64,000 nt of DNA. Origin: Kitasatospora aureofaciens. GTDB taxonomy: Bacteria; Actinomycetota; Actinomycetes; Streptomycetales; Streptomycetaceae. The notes beneath the pieces were generated by a model. The model was not told the origin of the DNA. It saw nothing but the letters and a program-made list of their open reading frames with translations, and made no database searches. Below, in pieces: positions 47,491 to 55,570 of this stretch; the first letter of the stretch is position 1, and every line of letters starts with the position of its first letter. The stretch spans positions 124,001-188,000 of the forward strand of contig NZ_JPRF03000076.1 in assembly GCF_001188955.3 (NCBI RefSeq), written 5' to 3'. The translations under genes and the position numbers were made by a program.

Positions 47491-49578
47491 TCAGCCCCGG
47501 CCGTCGATCAGCTCCCCGTACGCCTGCACCAGGTCCGGCAGCCGCAGGGTCGCCAGGTCCTCCCGGCCCGGCGGCTCGCGCAGCAGCGACAGCCGCAGGT
47601 CCCGGTAGGCGCAGGACTTCTCGTAGAGGGTGCGGATGAACCGGCCGTTGCCCAGCTCGTCGATCCAGCCCTCGCGCACGACGTGGGTGCAGATGCTGGC
47701 CAGTTCCTCCGCCGCGTCCTCGTCCCAGCCGTCGCCGTCCCGCCCCGCCAGCGCCGCGCCGATCGCGGTCAGTTCGTTCGGCCGGTAGCTGGGGAAGTCG
47801 ACCCTGGTGGTGAAGCGGGAGTTGAGGCCGGGGTTGGTGGCGAGCAGCCGGTTCATCCCCTCGGGGTAGCCGGCCAGGATCACCACCAGCCGGTCCCGGT
47901 TGTCCTCGGCCCGCTTGAGCAGTACCTGGAGCGCCTCGTCGCCGTACGCGTCGCCCTTGGTGTAGCCGGAGTTGGAGAGGCTGTACGCCTCGTCGATGAA
48001 CAGCACGCCGTCCAGCGCGGAGTCGATCAGTTCGTTCGCCTTGACGGCGGTCTGGCCGAGGAACTCGCCCACCAGATCCGCTCGTTGGGCCTCCACCAGG
48101 TGGTCCCCGGAGAGCAGTCCGAGGGCGTGGAAGACCCGGCCGAGGATCCGCGCCACGGTGGTCTTGCCGGTGCCGGAGGGGCCGGAGAAGACGAAGTGCC
48201 GCTTCGGCGGCTGGACCGGCAGCCCCTGCTCGGCACGCAGCCGGGACATTCTCAACTGAGCCGAGAGCGCCCGTACTTGGCGCTTGACCGGCTCCAGGCC
48301 CACCATCAGCGAGAGTTCGGCCAGTGCCGCGTCCAGCTCCCGTTCGTCGCCCGCGGGGCGGGGCGCCGGCGGGGGAGCGGTACGGGCCTGGGTCTCCCCT
48401 CGTACCGGCAGCGGCAGGGTCGTGGCGGGGCCTGCCGGGCCGCCCGAGCCGGAGCGCTCACCGGCCGTCTGCGGCGTGCCGTCCGGCGGGGCGGGGGCGT
48501 CCGGCTCCGATTCGGCGAGCGGGCCGTCCACCAGCCTGGCGTCCACCGAGGGCCCGCCGCCGGCGAGGGCGGATCCGGTGCCGAACCCGGCGTCGTAGAG
48601 CGGCCCTTCGACGTACCCGGGGTCGTCCTGGTAGCCCTGGTCGCTGCCGGCCCCGGCACCGCCGAGCCCGTTGCCGCCGAGCCCGCTGTCGTCCAGCCCG
48701 GTGCCGTCCAGCCCCACGACGTCCGGCTCCGGAGCGTCCACCCCCGCGGCCTCCGGCCCGCCCGAGCACCCGCCCGCCAGCAGCCCGTCCGCGAGCGCGT
48801 CCTCCGCGGAGATCGCCGCCAGCCGGGTCGAGGTGTCCATGAACGCCGGATCCGCCCGGTGCACGGCCCGGTACAGCGGGAGCGCCGCCGCACTGCGCCC
48901 GGCCCCCTCGTACGCCCGGGCCAGCCAGTAGCGCAGTTCCTTGCGCTGCGGCTGCTCGGAGCGGCAGCGCGCCAGCGAGGCGGCCAACGGGCCCTGGGCC
49001 TGGGCGCACATGTCCAGCCGCACCCGGGCCATGCCGGCGAACAGTCCGGCCTCGATGCCCAGCAGCGGGTCGTCCAGCAGCCGGTCGGTGTCCCGGATCA
49101 ACTGCTCCCAGTCCTTGAGCAGATAGGACCGGCAGGCGTACAGGAACTGCGCGGACGGGTCCTCGCTCGGCGCCGGGCACTGTTCCAGGGCGCGGTCGAG
49201 CTCGGCCAGGTGGCGGCCGTCCAGCCAGTGCGAGGCGTGCGCCAGCGCGAGGTCGCGGGCGTCCTCCAGCACCGGCTGCACCCACCAGCCCAGCCAGTAC
49301 CAGGAGCTGAGCGGGCGCCGGTGCAGCCGCCGTTGTTCGCCGAAGCGCTTCTGGTTGCGGTACATGGCCAGCAGGGCCGCCGAGGTGTCGCTGCGCAGCG
49401 CGTGCAGCCCGAGCCAGGCGTCGGCCATGCCCGGGTCCAGCCGGACGGCCGCCCGGAACTCCTCCTCGGCCCGGGTGTAGGCGCCCGCCGTGTAGGCGTC
49501 CATGGCGCGCAGCCAGGCCCGGTCGGCGAGCCGGTCCGGGCCGCCCGCCGTGCTGTCGGAACTGTCCACCGTCGTCAC
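47491..49578 (-). CDS. EccA-like AAA ATPase with TPR N-terminus
   Basis: The 695-residue protein has helical TPR-like repeats (about 15-270: AMDAYTAGAYTRAEEEFRAA, GMADAWLGLHALR, ARAYEGAGRSAAALPLYRAV), a long Gly/Asp/Pro-rich linker (about 270-430) and a CbxX/CfqX-type AAA domain (about 440-690) with Walker A SGPSGTGKTT (about 463-472), Walker B VLFIDEAYSL (about 526) and Arg finger in LNSRFTTRVDF. It matches the EccA ATPase of type VII secretion, but no Ecc membrane genes, EsxA/B or mycosin is within 14 kb. GTG 49578 has GGGGGCGTGA upstream. A 14-bp palindrome lies about 80 bases upstream. Confidence 0.88.
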   Translation of the reverse strand: MTTVDSSDSTAGGPDRLADRAWLRAMDAYTAGAYTRAEEEFRAAVRLDPGMADAWLGLHALRSDTSAALLAMYRNQKRFGEQRRLHRRPLSSWYWLGWWVQPVLEDARDLALAHASHWLDGRHLAELDRALEQCPAPSEDPSAQFLYACRSYLLKDWEQLIRDTDRLLDDPLLGIEAGLFAGMARVRLDMCAQAQGPLAASLARCRSEQPQRKELRYWLARAYEGAGRSAAALPLYRAVHRADPAFMDTSTRLAAISAEDALADGLLAGGCSGGPEAAGVDAPEPDVVGLDGTGLDDSGLGGNGLGGAGAGSDQGYQDDPGYVEGPLYDAGFGTGSALAGGGPSVDARLVDGPLAESEPDAPAPPDGTPQTAGERSGSGGPAGPATTLPLPVRGETQARTAPPPAPRPAGDERELDAALAELSLMVGLEPVKRQVRALSAQLRMSRLRAEQGLPVQPPKRHFVFSGPSGTGKTTVARILGRVFHALGLLSGDHLVEAQRADLVGEFLGQTAVKANELIDSALDGVLFIDEAYSLSNSGYTKGDAYGDEALQVLLKRAEDNRDRLVVILAGYPEGMNRLLATNPGLNSRFTTRVDFPSYRPNELTAIGAALAGRDGDGWDEDAAEELASICTHVVREGWIDELGNGRFIRTLYEKSCAYRDLRLSLLREPPGREDLATLRLPDLVQAYGELIDGRG

Positions 49579-49657
49579 TCACGCCCCCCGCGGTGTGGCC
49601 CGGGGCCCGGCCGACGGATCGCAGCGCGCAGCCGGGCCGGTGGTCGGAAGCCCCCGG

Positions 49658-49671
49658 GGCGCATATGCGCC
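49658..49671. promoter_or_regulatory. 14-bp palindrome upstream of EccA-like gene
   Basis: GGCGCATATGCGCC is perfectly symmetrical and lies 80 bases before the EccA-like start codon, a plausible operator position. Confidence 0.4.
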
Positions 49672-49805
49672 TGAGGGAATCGTACCGGCGCGGGGCTGAT
49701 CCGGAAGGGTGCCGTACGGGGTCAAATGCGATCGCGCGCACGGTGGTTGGGCGGGTGGATGGCCGAAACACCGCTGACCGGAACGGTCGGCAGAGGGGAC
49801 CGGAC

Positions 49806-49843
49806 GGCGCCCCCGGCTCACGGGGGAACAAGCCGGGGGCGCC
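49806..49843 (-). terminator. Terminator after uridine-kinase-like gene
   Basis: A perfect 13-bp stem GGCGCCCCCGGCT/AGCCGGGGGCGCC (49806-49818 with 49831-49843) with a 12-base loop lies 46 bases past the stop codon. Confidence 0.75.
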
Positions 49844-49888
49844 GGGTCCGAGGCACCGGAACGGTGGGTTCCGGCGGCTGAGGAGAAC

Positions 49889-50626
49889 CTAAATCCTGGT
49901 GATGTCGCAGGTCAAGGGGCTAGTTGAAGGTTCACCGACGGTGCCCGGCAGGATCCGCCCGGTCACCCCGTCGACCCGCGTCGCGGCGTACGGCCGACTC
50001 GGGTCGACGGCGAAGTGCGCCGCCTCCGCCCGGGCCCAACGGGCCCAGAACCCGGCGAGTTCCGGCCCGTCCCGTTCCTCGCCGCGCCGCCGGGCCACGG
50101 CGGCCTCCAGCTCCATCCAGATCACCCGGGCCAGCCACGGCCGCACCTCCCGGCGCCCCGCGCCGACGCCCTCCACCAGCACCACCGGGGCGAGCGGCAC
50201 CCGGGCCGCGCCCTCGAAGCGGCGCAGTGTCCAGTCGTAGACCAGGTGCTCGGCGTCCCGGCCGGCCGCCAGCGGCTCCAGCACCTGCTCGCGCAGCCGC
50301 CCGGTCCACTCGAAGAGCTCGGTGTGGGTGGCAAGGTCGTCCAGGTGCACCACCGGCGCGCCGCCGAGCGCCGCCGCCAGCCGCCCGGCGAAGGTCGTCT
50401 TGCCGGAGCCGGCGTGCCCGTCCACCGCGACCAGCCGCACCGACCCGCAGGACGGCGGCAGCGCGCGCAGTTCTGCGGCGAGCGCACCGACCGCGTCGGG
50501 CACATCGAGGGCGTCGGCCGAGCCGAGCGTGCCGAGCGAACCGGCCGAGCCGAGGGCGCCGGGCCCGGTCAGCGCGTTGCCGGGAACGGGCGGGCGGTGG
50601 GAGGAGGCGGTTCCGGATGCAGCCAC
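49889..50626 (-). CDS. Uridine kinase-like P-loop protein
   Basis: The 245-residue protein has Walker A VDGHAGSGKTTFAGRLA (about 67-83), then PVVHLDDLATHTELFEW and VVLVEGVGAGRREVRPWL, the phosphoribulokinase/uridine-kinase pattern found in many streptomycetes. It may phosphorylate a nucleoside or sugar; true uridine-binding residues cannot be confirmed. A Gly/Leu/Ala-rich N-terminal extension (about 15-50, GALGSAGSLGTLGSADALD) is low-complexity. GTG 50626 is supported by TAGGGT (50634-50639) 7 bases upstream without ribosome site, a leaderless arrangement. Confidence 0.75.
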   Translation of the reverse strand: MAASGTASSHRPPVPGNALTGPGALGSAGSLGTLGSADALDVPDAVGALAAELRALPPSCGSVRLVAVDGHAGSGKTTFAGRLAAALGGAPVVHLDDLATHTELFEWTGRLREQVLEPLAAGRDAEHLVYDWTLRRFEGAARVPLAPVVLVEGVGAGRREVRPWLARVIWMELEAAVARRRGEERDGPELAGFWARWARAEAAHFAVDPSRPYAATRVDGVTGRILPGTVGEPSTSPLTCDITRI

Positions 50627-50834
50627 AACGTCAACCCTACGGTGCCGTAGCCAACCACTGCGGACAGTTCATCTGTGCTGGTCGTGACGGCAGCGCGGCT
50701 TTCGGGCATACTCGCCTTCGCCACGCCTGTGAACGGCCGTTCACCGCAACCCGGTGCCGGTCGGGCCGACCTGCCACACCCGCGCCGGACCCGCCACCCC
50801 GGGCCGGCGCCCGATCGAGGAGGCGACCCCCGCC

Positions 50835-51998
50835 ATGACCCCCTCCCCCGTGAAAGCCGTGGAGCGCCAGCTGCCCAGCGAGGAGGCCCGCGAACTGCTG
50901 AGCCTCACCCGGGACCTGGTCCAGCGCGAGCTCCAGCCGCGCGCGGCGGAGGACGAGGCCGCCGGCCGCTTCCCCCGGGAGGCCTTCCGCACCCTCGGCG
51001 AGGCCGGCCTGCTGTCCCTCCCGTACGACGAGAAGTACGGCGGCGGCGAGCAGCCCTACGAGGTGTACCTGCAGGTCCTGGAGGAGCTCGCGTCCGGCTG
51101 GCTGGCTGTCGGCCTCGGCGTCAGCGTGCACACCCTCTCCTGCCACGCGCTGGCCACCTTCGGCAGCGAGGAGCAGCGCGAGAAGTGGCTGCCCGGCATG
51201 CTCTCCGGCGAGCAGCTCGGCGCCTACTGCCTCTCCGAGCCGCAGTCCGGCTCGGACGCGGCCGCCCTGCGCACCCGCGCCGACCTGGACGGCGAGGAGT
51301 ACGTCGTCAACGGCACCAAGGCGTGGATCACCCACGGCGGCCAGGCCGACTTCTACAGCGCCCTGGTGCGCACCGGCGCCGAGGGCCCCAAGGGCATCAG
51401 CTGCCTGCTCGTCCCCGGCGCCCAGCAGGGCCTGTCGGCCGCCCCGCCGGAGCACAAGATGGGCATGCGCTCCTCGCCGACCGCCCAACTGCACTTCGAC
51501 GGCGCCCGGGTCCCCCGGGAGCGGCTGATCGGCGAGGAGGGCCAGGGCTTCCAGATCGCGCTGGCCGCACTGGACTCCGGCCGCCTCGGCATCGCCGCCT
51601 GCGCGATCGGCGTCGCCCAGGCCGCGCTCGACCTCGCGGTCGACTACGCGCGCACCCGGCGCCAGTTCGGCCGCCCGATCGCCGAGTTCCAGGGCCTGTC
51701 CTTCATGCTCGCCGACATGGCCACCCAGATCGAGGCCGGGCGTTCCCTCTACCTCGCCGCCGCGCGGCTGCGCGACGCGGGCCGGCCGTTCTCCAAGGAG
51801 GCGGCGATGGCCAAGCTGTTCTGCACCGACGCGGTGATGCGGGTGACCACCGACGCCGTCCAGGTGCTCGGCGGCTACGGGTACACCCAGGACTTCCCGG
51901 CCGAGCGCTACATGCGCGAGGCCAAGGTGCTGCAGATCGTCGAGGGCACCAACCAGATCCAGCGCCTGGTGATCGGCCGCCACCTCACGAAGGGCTAG
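50835..51998 (+). CDS. Acyl-CoA dehydrogenase
   Basis: The 387-residue protein has acyl-CoA dehydrogenase signatures: AYCLSEPQSGSDAAAL (ACADs signature 1, about 130-145), ITHGGQADFYSALV, and the C-terminal QVLGGYGYTQDFPAERYMREAKV with QIVEGTNQIQRLVIGRHL (signature 2 and catalytic Glu in the VEGTNQ stretch). It takes a hydride to FAD while forming an enoyl-CoA, then passes electrons to ETF. ATG 50835 has GAGGAGG 10-11 bases upstream. It is followed by a strong bidirectional terminator shared with the convergent gene. The chain length is unknown. Confidence 0.94.
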   Translation: MTPSPVKAVERQLPSEEARELLSLTRDLVQRELQPRAAEDEAAGRFPREAFRTLGEAGLLSLPYDEKYGGGEQPYEVYLQVLEELASGWLAVGLGVSVHTLSCHALATFGSEEQREKWLPGMLSGEQLGAYCLSEPQSGSDAAALRTRADLDGEEYVVNGTKAWITHGGQADFYSALVRTGAEGPKGISCLLVPGAQQGLSAAPPEHKMGMRSSPTAQLHFDGARVPRERLIGEEGQGFQIALAALDSGRLGIAACAIGVAQAALDLAVDYARTRRQFGRPIAEFQGLSFMLADMATQIEAGRSLYLAAARLRDAGRPFSKEAAMAKLFCTDAVMRVTTDAVQVLGGYGYTQDFPAERYMREAKVLQIVEGTNQIQRLVIGRHLTKG

Positions 51999-52051
51999 GC
52001 CTGCCCGCCGGGCACGGCCCCAGGGCTTGCCCGGCGCCCTTCCCCGATACG

Positions 52052-52094
52052 GCCTCCGGCCGTCACTCCAGGGTGCGGAGTGACGGCCGGAGGC
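52052..52094. terminator. Bidirectional terminator between acyl-CoA dehydrogenase and convergent gene
   Basis: A perfect 17-bp stem GCCTCCGGCCGTCACTC/GAGTGACGGCCGGAGGC (52052-52068 with 52078-52094) has a 9-base loop. It is the strongest hairpin in the window. Confidence 0.85.
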
Positions 52095-52134
52095 GATTTC
52101 GACGGAACGCCAACGCGCCTGCGGGCAGCGGGAG

Positions 52135-52635
52135 TCAGCGCCGCGCGAGCCGTCGGCGCTGCTCCGGGATGGTGACCAGCGGCGCGGCCGCGGCGACCGT
52201 CCGTGCGGCCCTGGCCGGGGCGGTGACGGCGGCCGTCGCGCTGCGCACCGGGCGGTGCACCAGCGCGTGCGAGAACGGCTGGGTGCGCCAGTCGAGCCCG
52301 CTCGGGAGCTTGAACAGCGCGTCGAACCCGGGCGGTTCGGCGTCCTCGGGCGTCTCCACCTCGGCCAGGTCGTCGGTCGGCGCGCCCGAACCGGGGCAGA
52401 TCGCGGGGGCGAAGGGGTTCCAGGCGGTGGGCAGCAGCGCGTGCTGCGGCAGCCGCTCCTCGTCCGCCACCAGGGCGATCGGGCGACGGCACTCGGGGCA
52501 GTGGACCCGGAAGATGTCCCAGGTCTCGACCTCGCCGGGGTCGGTGCCCGGCATGTGATCGACCGCGAGGTCGTTGCGGCCGGTCGTATCGTCGGTCTCG
52601 TCGGCGGCCAGCACGCGCTGGTCAGTAGCAGGCAT
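52135..52635 (-). CDS. Uncharacterised protein with CPxC-type zinc-binding motif
   Basis: The 166-residue acidic protein has HCPECRRPIALVADEERLPQ (about 47-66) and AICPGSG (about 80), which could make a small zinc-binding knuckle, then a Pro/Glu-rich middle and a basic C-terminus (TAAVTAPARAARTVAAAAPL...RRRLARR). I do not recognise a family. ATG 52635 has AGGGGG upstream at correct spacing. It is divergent from the Lrp-like gene by 231 bases and convergent with the acyl-CoA dehydrogenase. Confidence 0.68.
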   Translation of the reverse strand: MPATDQRVLAADETDDTTGRNDLAVDHMPGTDPGEVETWDIFRVHCPECRRPIALVADEERLPQHALLPTAWNPFAPAICPGSGAPTDDLAEVETPEDAEPPGFDALFKLPSGLDWRTQPFSHALVHRPVRSATAAVTAPARAARTVAAAAPLVTIPEQRRRLARR

Positions 52636-52780
52636 GAGGATCCCCCTAGGATCGGGCCCGGCGTGGTCGCTCAGGGCCACAACCAGCACTTCCCTGCCGC
52701 CCGGGCTCATAACCCTGCGGAGTTGTGCACCGTGATGCACCCGGTTGTGTCCTTGGCCACACCGCCCGCCACATTCACCC

Positions 52781-52790
52781 GGCAATTGCC
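52781..52790. promoter_or_regulatory. GGCAATTGCC palindrome upstream of Lrp-like gene
   Basis: GGCAATTGCC, in an AT-richer context (CACCCGGCAATTGCCCGCG), lies 77 bases before the Lrp-like start. Together with the inverted repeat GTGCA...TGCAC (52725-52740) it is a candidate autoregulatory site. Confidence 0.35.
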
Positions 52791-52866
52791 CGCGTGACAC
52801 CTCAGTTCCCCCTGTGTGCCACCACCGTGCGCCCCCCGTGCTCCCGACCCGGTAGGTTTGCGCACT

Positions 52867-53307
52867 GTGGAGGATCTCGACCAACGCATCGTCCAGCTGC
52901 TCCTGGAAGACGGCCGGATGAGCTACACGGACCTGGGCAAGGCCACCGGCCTGTCCACCTCGGCGGTGCACCAACGCGTGCGCCGCCTCGAACAGCGCGG
53001 GGTGATCCGCGGCTACACCGCGATCATCGACCCCGACGCCGTCAACCTCGCGCTGACCGCGTTCATCTCGGTCAAGCCCTTCGACCCCAGCGCCCCGGAC
53101 GACACCCCGGACAGGCTCTCCGGCCTGCCCGAGATCGAGGCCTGCCACAGCGTGGCCGGTGACGAGAACTACATCCTCAAGGTGCGCGTCGGAGCCCCCG
53201 GCGACCTGGAGGACCTGCTCGCCCGCATCCGCAGCGCCGCCGGAGTCTCCACCCGCACCACCGTCGTCCTCTCCACTCCCTACGAGGCCCGACCCCCGAA
53301 GCTCTGA
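52867..53307 (+). CDS. Lrp/AsnC family transcriptional regulator
   Basis: The 146-residue protein has the Lrp HTH (about 1-55: VEDLDQRIVQLLLEDGRMSYTDLGKATG, SAVHQRVRRLEQRGVI) and a RAM ligand-binding domain (about 60-140: YTAIIDPDAVNLALTAFISV, LPEIEACHSVAGDENYILKV). GTG 52867 is chosen because TAGGTT (52853-52858) ends 8 bases upstream and no ribosome site exists, as in a leaderless mRNA; an upstream GTG (52816) would include promoter sequence. It may regulate the amidohydrolase that follows 31 bases later, or the divergent gene. The ligand is unknown. Confidence 0.9.
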   Translation: MEDLDQRIVQLLLEDGRMSYTDLGKATGLSTSAVHQRVRRLEQRGVIRGYTAIIDPDAVNLALTAFISVKPFDPSAPDDTPDRLSGLPEIEACHSVAGDENYILKVRVGAPGDLEDLLARIRSAAGVSTRTTVVLSTPYEARPPKL

Positions 53308-53338
53308 CCAGGAACGGGAGGGGTGCAGACTTAGCGGC

Positions 53339-54946
53339 ATGACCGAACGCACCTCCCGGACCGTCCTGCTGCGCGGCGGCGCCGTCTACAGCCCCGCCGA
53401 CCCCTTCGCCACCGCGATGCTCGTGGAGGGCGGGCACATCGCCTGGGTCGGCAGCGACGGCGCCGCCGAGGCGTACGCCGGCACCGCCGACGAGATCGTG
53501 GAGCTGGACGGCGCGCTGGTCACCCCCGCCTTCGTCGACGCCCACGTGCACGCCACCGCCACCGGTCTGGCGCTCACCGGCCTCGACCTCACCGGCAGCC
53601 CCTCGCTGGCCGCCGCCCTGGCCGCCGTCACCGCCTTCGTCGAGGCCCGGACGGAGACCGGCGGCGTGCTGATCGGCCACGGCTGGGACGAGACGGGCTG
53701 GCCCGAGGGCCGCCCGCCCACGCTCGCCGAACTCGACGAGGCCGCCCGCGGCGCCGCGCTCTACCTCTCCCGCACCGACGTGCACTCCGCGCTCGCCACC
53801 ACCGCGCTGCGCACCCTCACCGAGAGCCTCGCCGAGCGCCCCGGCCACGACGCGGAGGGCCCGCTCACCAAGGACGCCCACCACGCCGTCCGGCGGACCG
53901 CCCTCGCCCACCTCACCCCCGAGCAGCGCCGGCAGGCCCAGCGCGCCACCCTGGCCCGCGCCGCCGAACTCGGCATCGGCGCCCTGCACGAGTGCGCCGG
54001 CCCGGAGATCTCCTCCGAGGCGGACCTGGCCGCCCTGCTGGCCCTGGCCGCCGACGGCGACGGACCCGAAGTCTTCGGCTACTGGGGCGAGTTGGGCGGC
54101 ATCGAGACCGCCCGCAGGCTCGGCGCGGTGGGCGCCGCCGGCGACCTCTTCGTGGACGGCGCGCTCGGGTCGCGCACCGCCTGCCTGCACGCCGCCTACG
54201 CCGACGCCGAGCACACCGGCACCGCCTACCTGACGGCCGAGCAGGTCGCCGACCACGTCGCCGCCTGCACCGAGGCCGGACTGCAGGCCGGCTTCCACGC
54301 CATCGGCGACGCCGCCGTGGCCGCCGTGATCGAGGGCGTGCGAGCCGCCGGCGAGCGGGTCGGCACCGACCGGGTCAGGGCGCTGCGCCACCGCGTCGAG
54401 CACGCCGAGGCCCTGGACGACGAGGCGATCGCCGCCTTCGCCGAGCTCGGCCTGACCGCCTCCGTCCAGCCCGCCTTCGACGCCGCCTGGGGCGGCCCGG
54501 ACGGCATGTACGTCCAGCGCCTGGGCGCCGAGCGGGCGGCCGGCCTCAACCCGTACGCCGCGCTGCTGCGGGCCGGCGTCCCGCTGGCCTTCGGCTCGGA
54601 CGCCCCGGTCACCCCGCTCGACCCCTGGGGCACCGTCCGTGCCGCAGCCTTCCACCGGACCCTGGAGCACCGGATCTCGGTCCGCGCCGCCTTCACCGCC
54701 CACACCCGCGGCGGCTGGCGCGCGATCGGCCGCGACCAGGACGGCGTGCTGGTGCCCGGCGCGGTCGCCAACTACGCGATCTGGGCCGCCGACGAGCTGG
54801 TCGTCCAGGCCCCCGACTCCCGGGTGGCCGGCTGGTCCACCGACCCGCGCTCCGGCACCCCCGGCCTGCCCGACCTCACCCCGGGCCGCGAACTGCCGCT
54901 CTGCCTGCGGACGGTGGTCCGCGGTCGCACGGTGTACCAGCGGTAG
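53339..54946 (+). CDS. YtcJ-like amidohydrolase
   Basis: The 535-residue protein is a metal-dependent hydrolase: VDAHVHATATGLALTGLDL with the HxH metal pair (about 62-64), GWDETGWPEGRPPT, LFVDGALGSRTACLHAAYAD, GFHAIGDAAVAAVIEGV, HRVEHAEAL and FGSDAPVTPLDPWGTVRAA. This is the YtcJ/LAF3 subgroup (amidohydrolase-3, PF07969) that acts on N-acyl or formamide-like substrates. The physiological substrate is unknown. It follows the Lrp-like regulator by 31 bases in the same direction and may be co-transcribed. ATG 53339 has GGAGGGG somewhat far upstream. Confidence 0.88.
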   Translation: MTERTSRTVLLRGGAVYSPADPFATAMLVEGGHIAWVGSDGAAEAYAGTADEIVELDGALVTPAFVDAHVHATATGLALTGLDLTGSPSLAAALAAVTAFVEARTETGGVLIGHGWDETGWPEGRPPTLAELDEAARGAALYLSRTDVHSALATTALRTLTESLAERPGHDAEGPLTKDAHHAVRRTALAHLTPEQRRQAQRATLARAAELGIGALHECAGPEISSEADLAALLALAADGDGPEVFGYWGELGGIETARRLGAVGAAGDLFVDGALGSRTACLHAAYADAEHTGTAYLTAEQVADHVAACTEAGLQAGFHAIGDAAVAAVIEGVRAAGERVGTDRVRALRHRVEHAEALDDEAIAAFAELGLTASVQPAFDAAWGGPDGMYVQRLGAERAAGLNPYAALLRAGVPLAFGSDAPVTPLDPWGTVRAAAFHRTLEHRISVRAAFTAHTRGGWRAIGRDQDGVLVPGAVANYAIWAADELVVQAPDSRVAGWSTDPRSGTPGLPDLTPGRELPLCLRTVVRGRTVYQR

Positions 54947-55006
54947 AACCCGGTGCGAGCGGTAAATCGGATGAGCGAGCGGGGCGGTGCTCCCTAGGTT
55001 GACCAC

Positions 55007-55465
55007 ATGACGACCGACCCGCTGGTACCCGCCGACTTCACCGTCCCGCGCGAGCTGCTCGCCCCGGAGTTCCGCCTGGAGTCCCTGGGCGAGCAGCACA
55101 ACGCCTCCGACCACGCCGCCTGGACGAGCAGCATCGAGCACATCCGCGCCACCCCCGGCTGGGCCGGCCGCGGCTGGCCGCCCGCCGACGGCATGCCCCT
55201 GGAGCGCAACCTTGCCGACCTGCGCCGCCACGCCGCCGACTTCGACGCCCGCAGGGGCTTCACCTACACCGTCCTGGAGCCGGACCGCGACGAGGTGATC
55301 GGCTGCGTCTACGTCTACCCGGACCGCGAGGACCCGTCCGTCGTCTCGGTCAGCTCCTGGGTCCGCGCCGACCGCGCCGAGCTCGACGCCCCGCTGTACC
55401 GGGCGGTCTCCGCCTGGCTCACCGACCACTGGCCGCTGGGGCGCTTCGTCTACGCCGAGCGTTGA
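55007..55465 (+). CDS. GNAT-like acetyltransferase family protein
   Basis: The 152-residue protein has an N-terminal ligand part (FTVPRELLAPEFRLESLGEQHN), a central WPPADGMPLERNLADLRRHAADFDARRGFTYTVLEPDRDEVIGCVYVYP and VVSVSSWVRADRAELDAPLY, resembling small GNAT proteins, although the acetyl-CoA loop is not the canonical Q/RxxGxG/A. It may be catalytically diverged. TAGGTT (54995-55000) ends 6 bases before the ATG and there is no ribosome site, suggesting a leaderless mRNA. Confidence 0.65.
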   Translation: MTTDPLVPADFTVPRELLAPEFRLESLGEQHNASDHAAWTSSIEHIRATPGWAGRGWPPADGMPLERNLADLRRHAADFDARRGFTYTVLEPDRDEVIGCVYVYPDREDPSVVSVSSWVRADRAELDAPLYRAVSAWLTDHWPLGRFVYAER

Positions 55466-55570
55466 CGGCCCGGTCGGGCGCTACCACCCTCACCTCACGC
55501 CGCACCGACGTTCCGGGGTACCTTCTTCGCACAGCGTCCGAACAGCAAGCCCCAGGAAGATGGTGCGCCG

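Larger units (their letters stand above)
49579..49888. other. Intergenic region upstream of EccA-like gene
   Basis: No gene is supported in these 310 bases. They contain the 14-bp palindrome and the terminator of the next leftward gene, listed separately. Confidence 0.6.

Noticed and set aside
47491..49578. Complete type VII secretion locus
   Set aside because: Only an EccA-like ATPase is present; no EccB-E, Esx or mycosin genes are found in the window.
53177..55429. 750-codon frame on the minus strand
   Set aside because: It is a Gly/Val-rich shadow of the amidohydrolase gene without start signals or domains.
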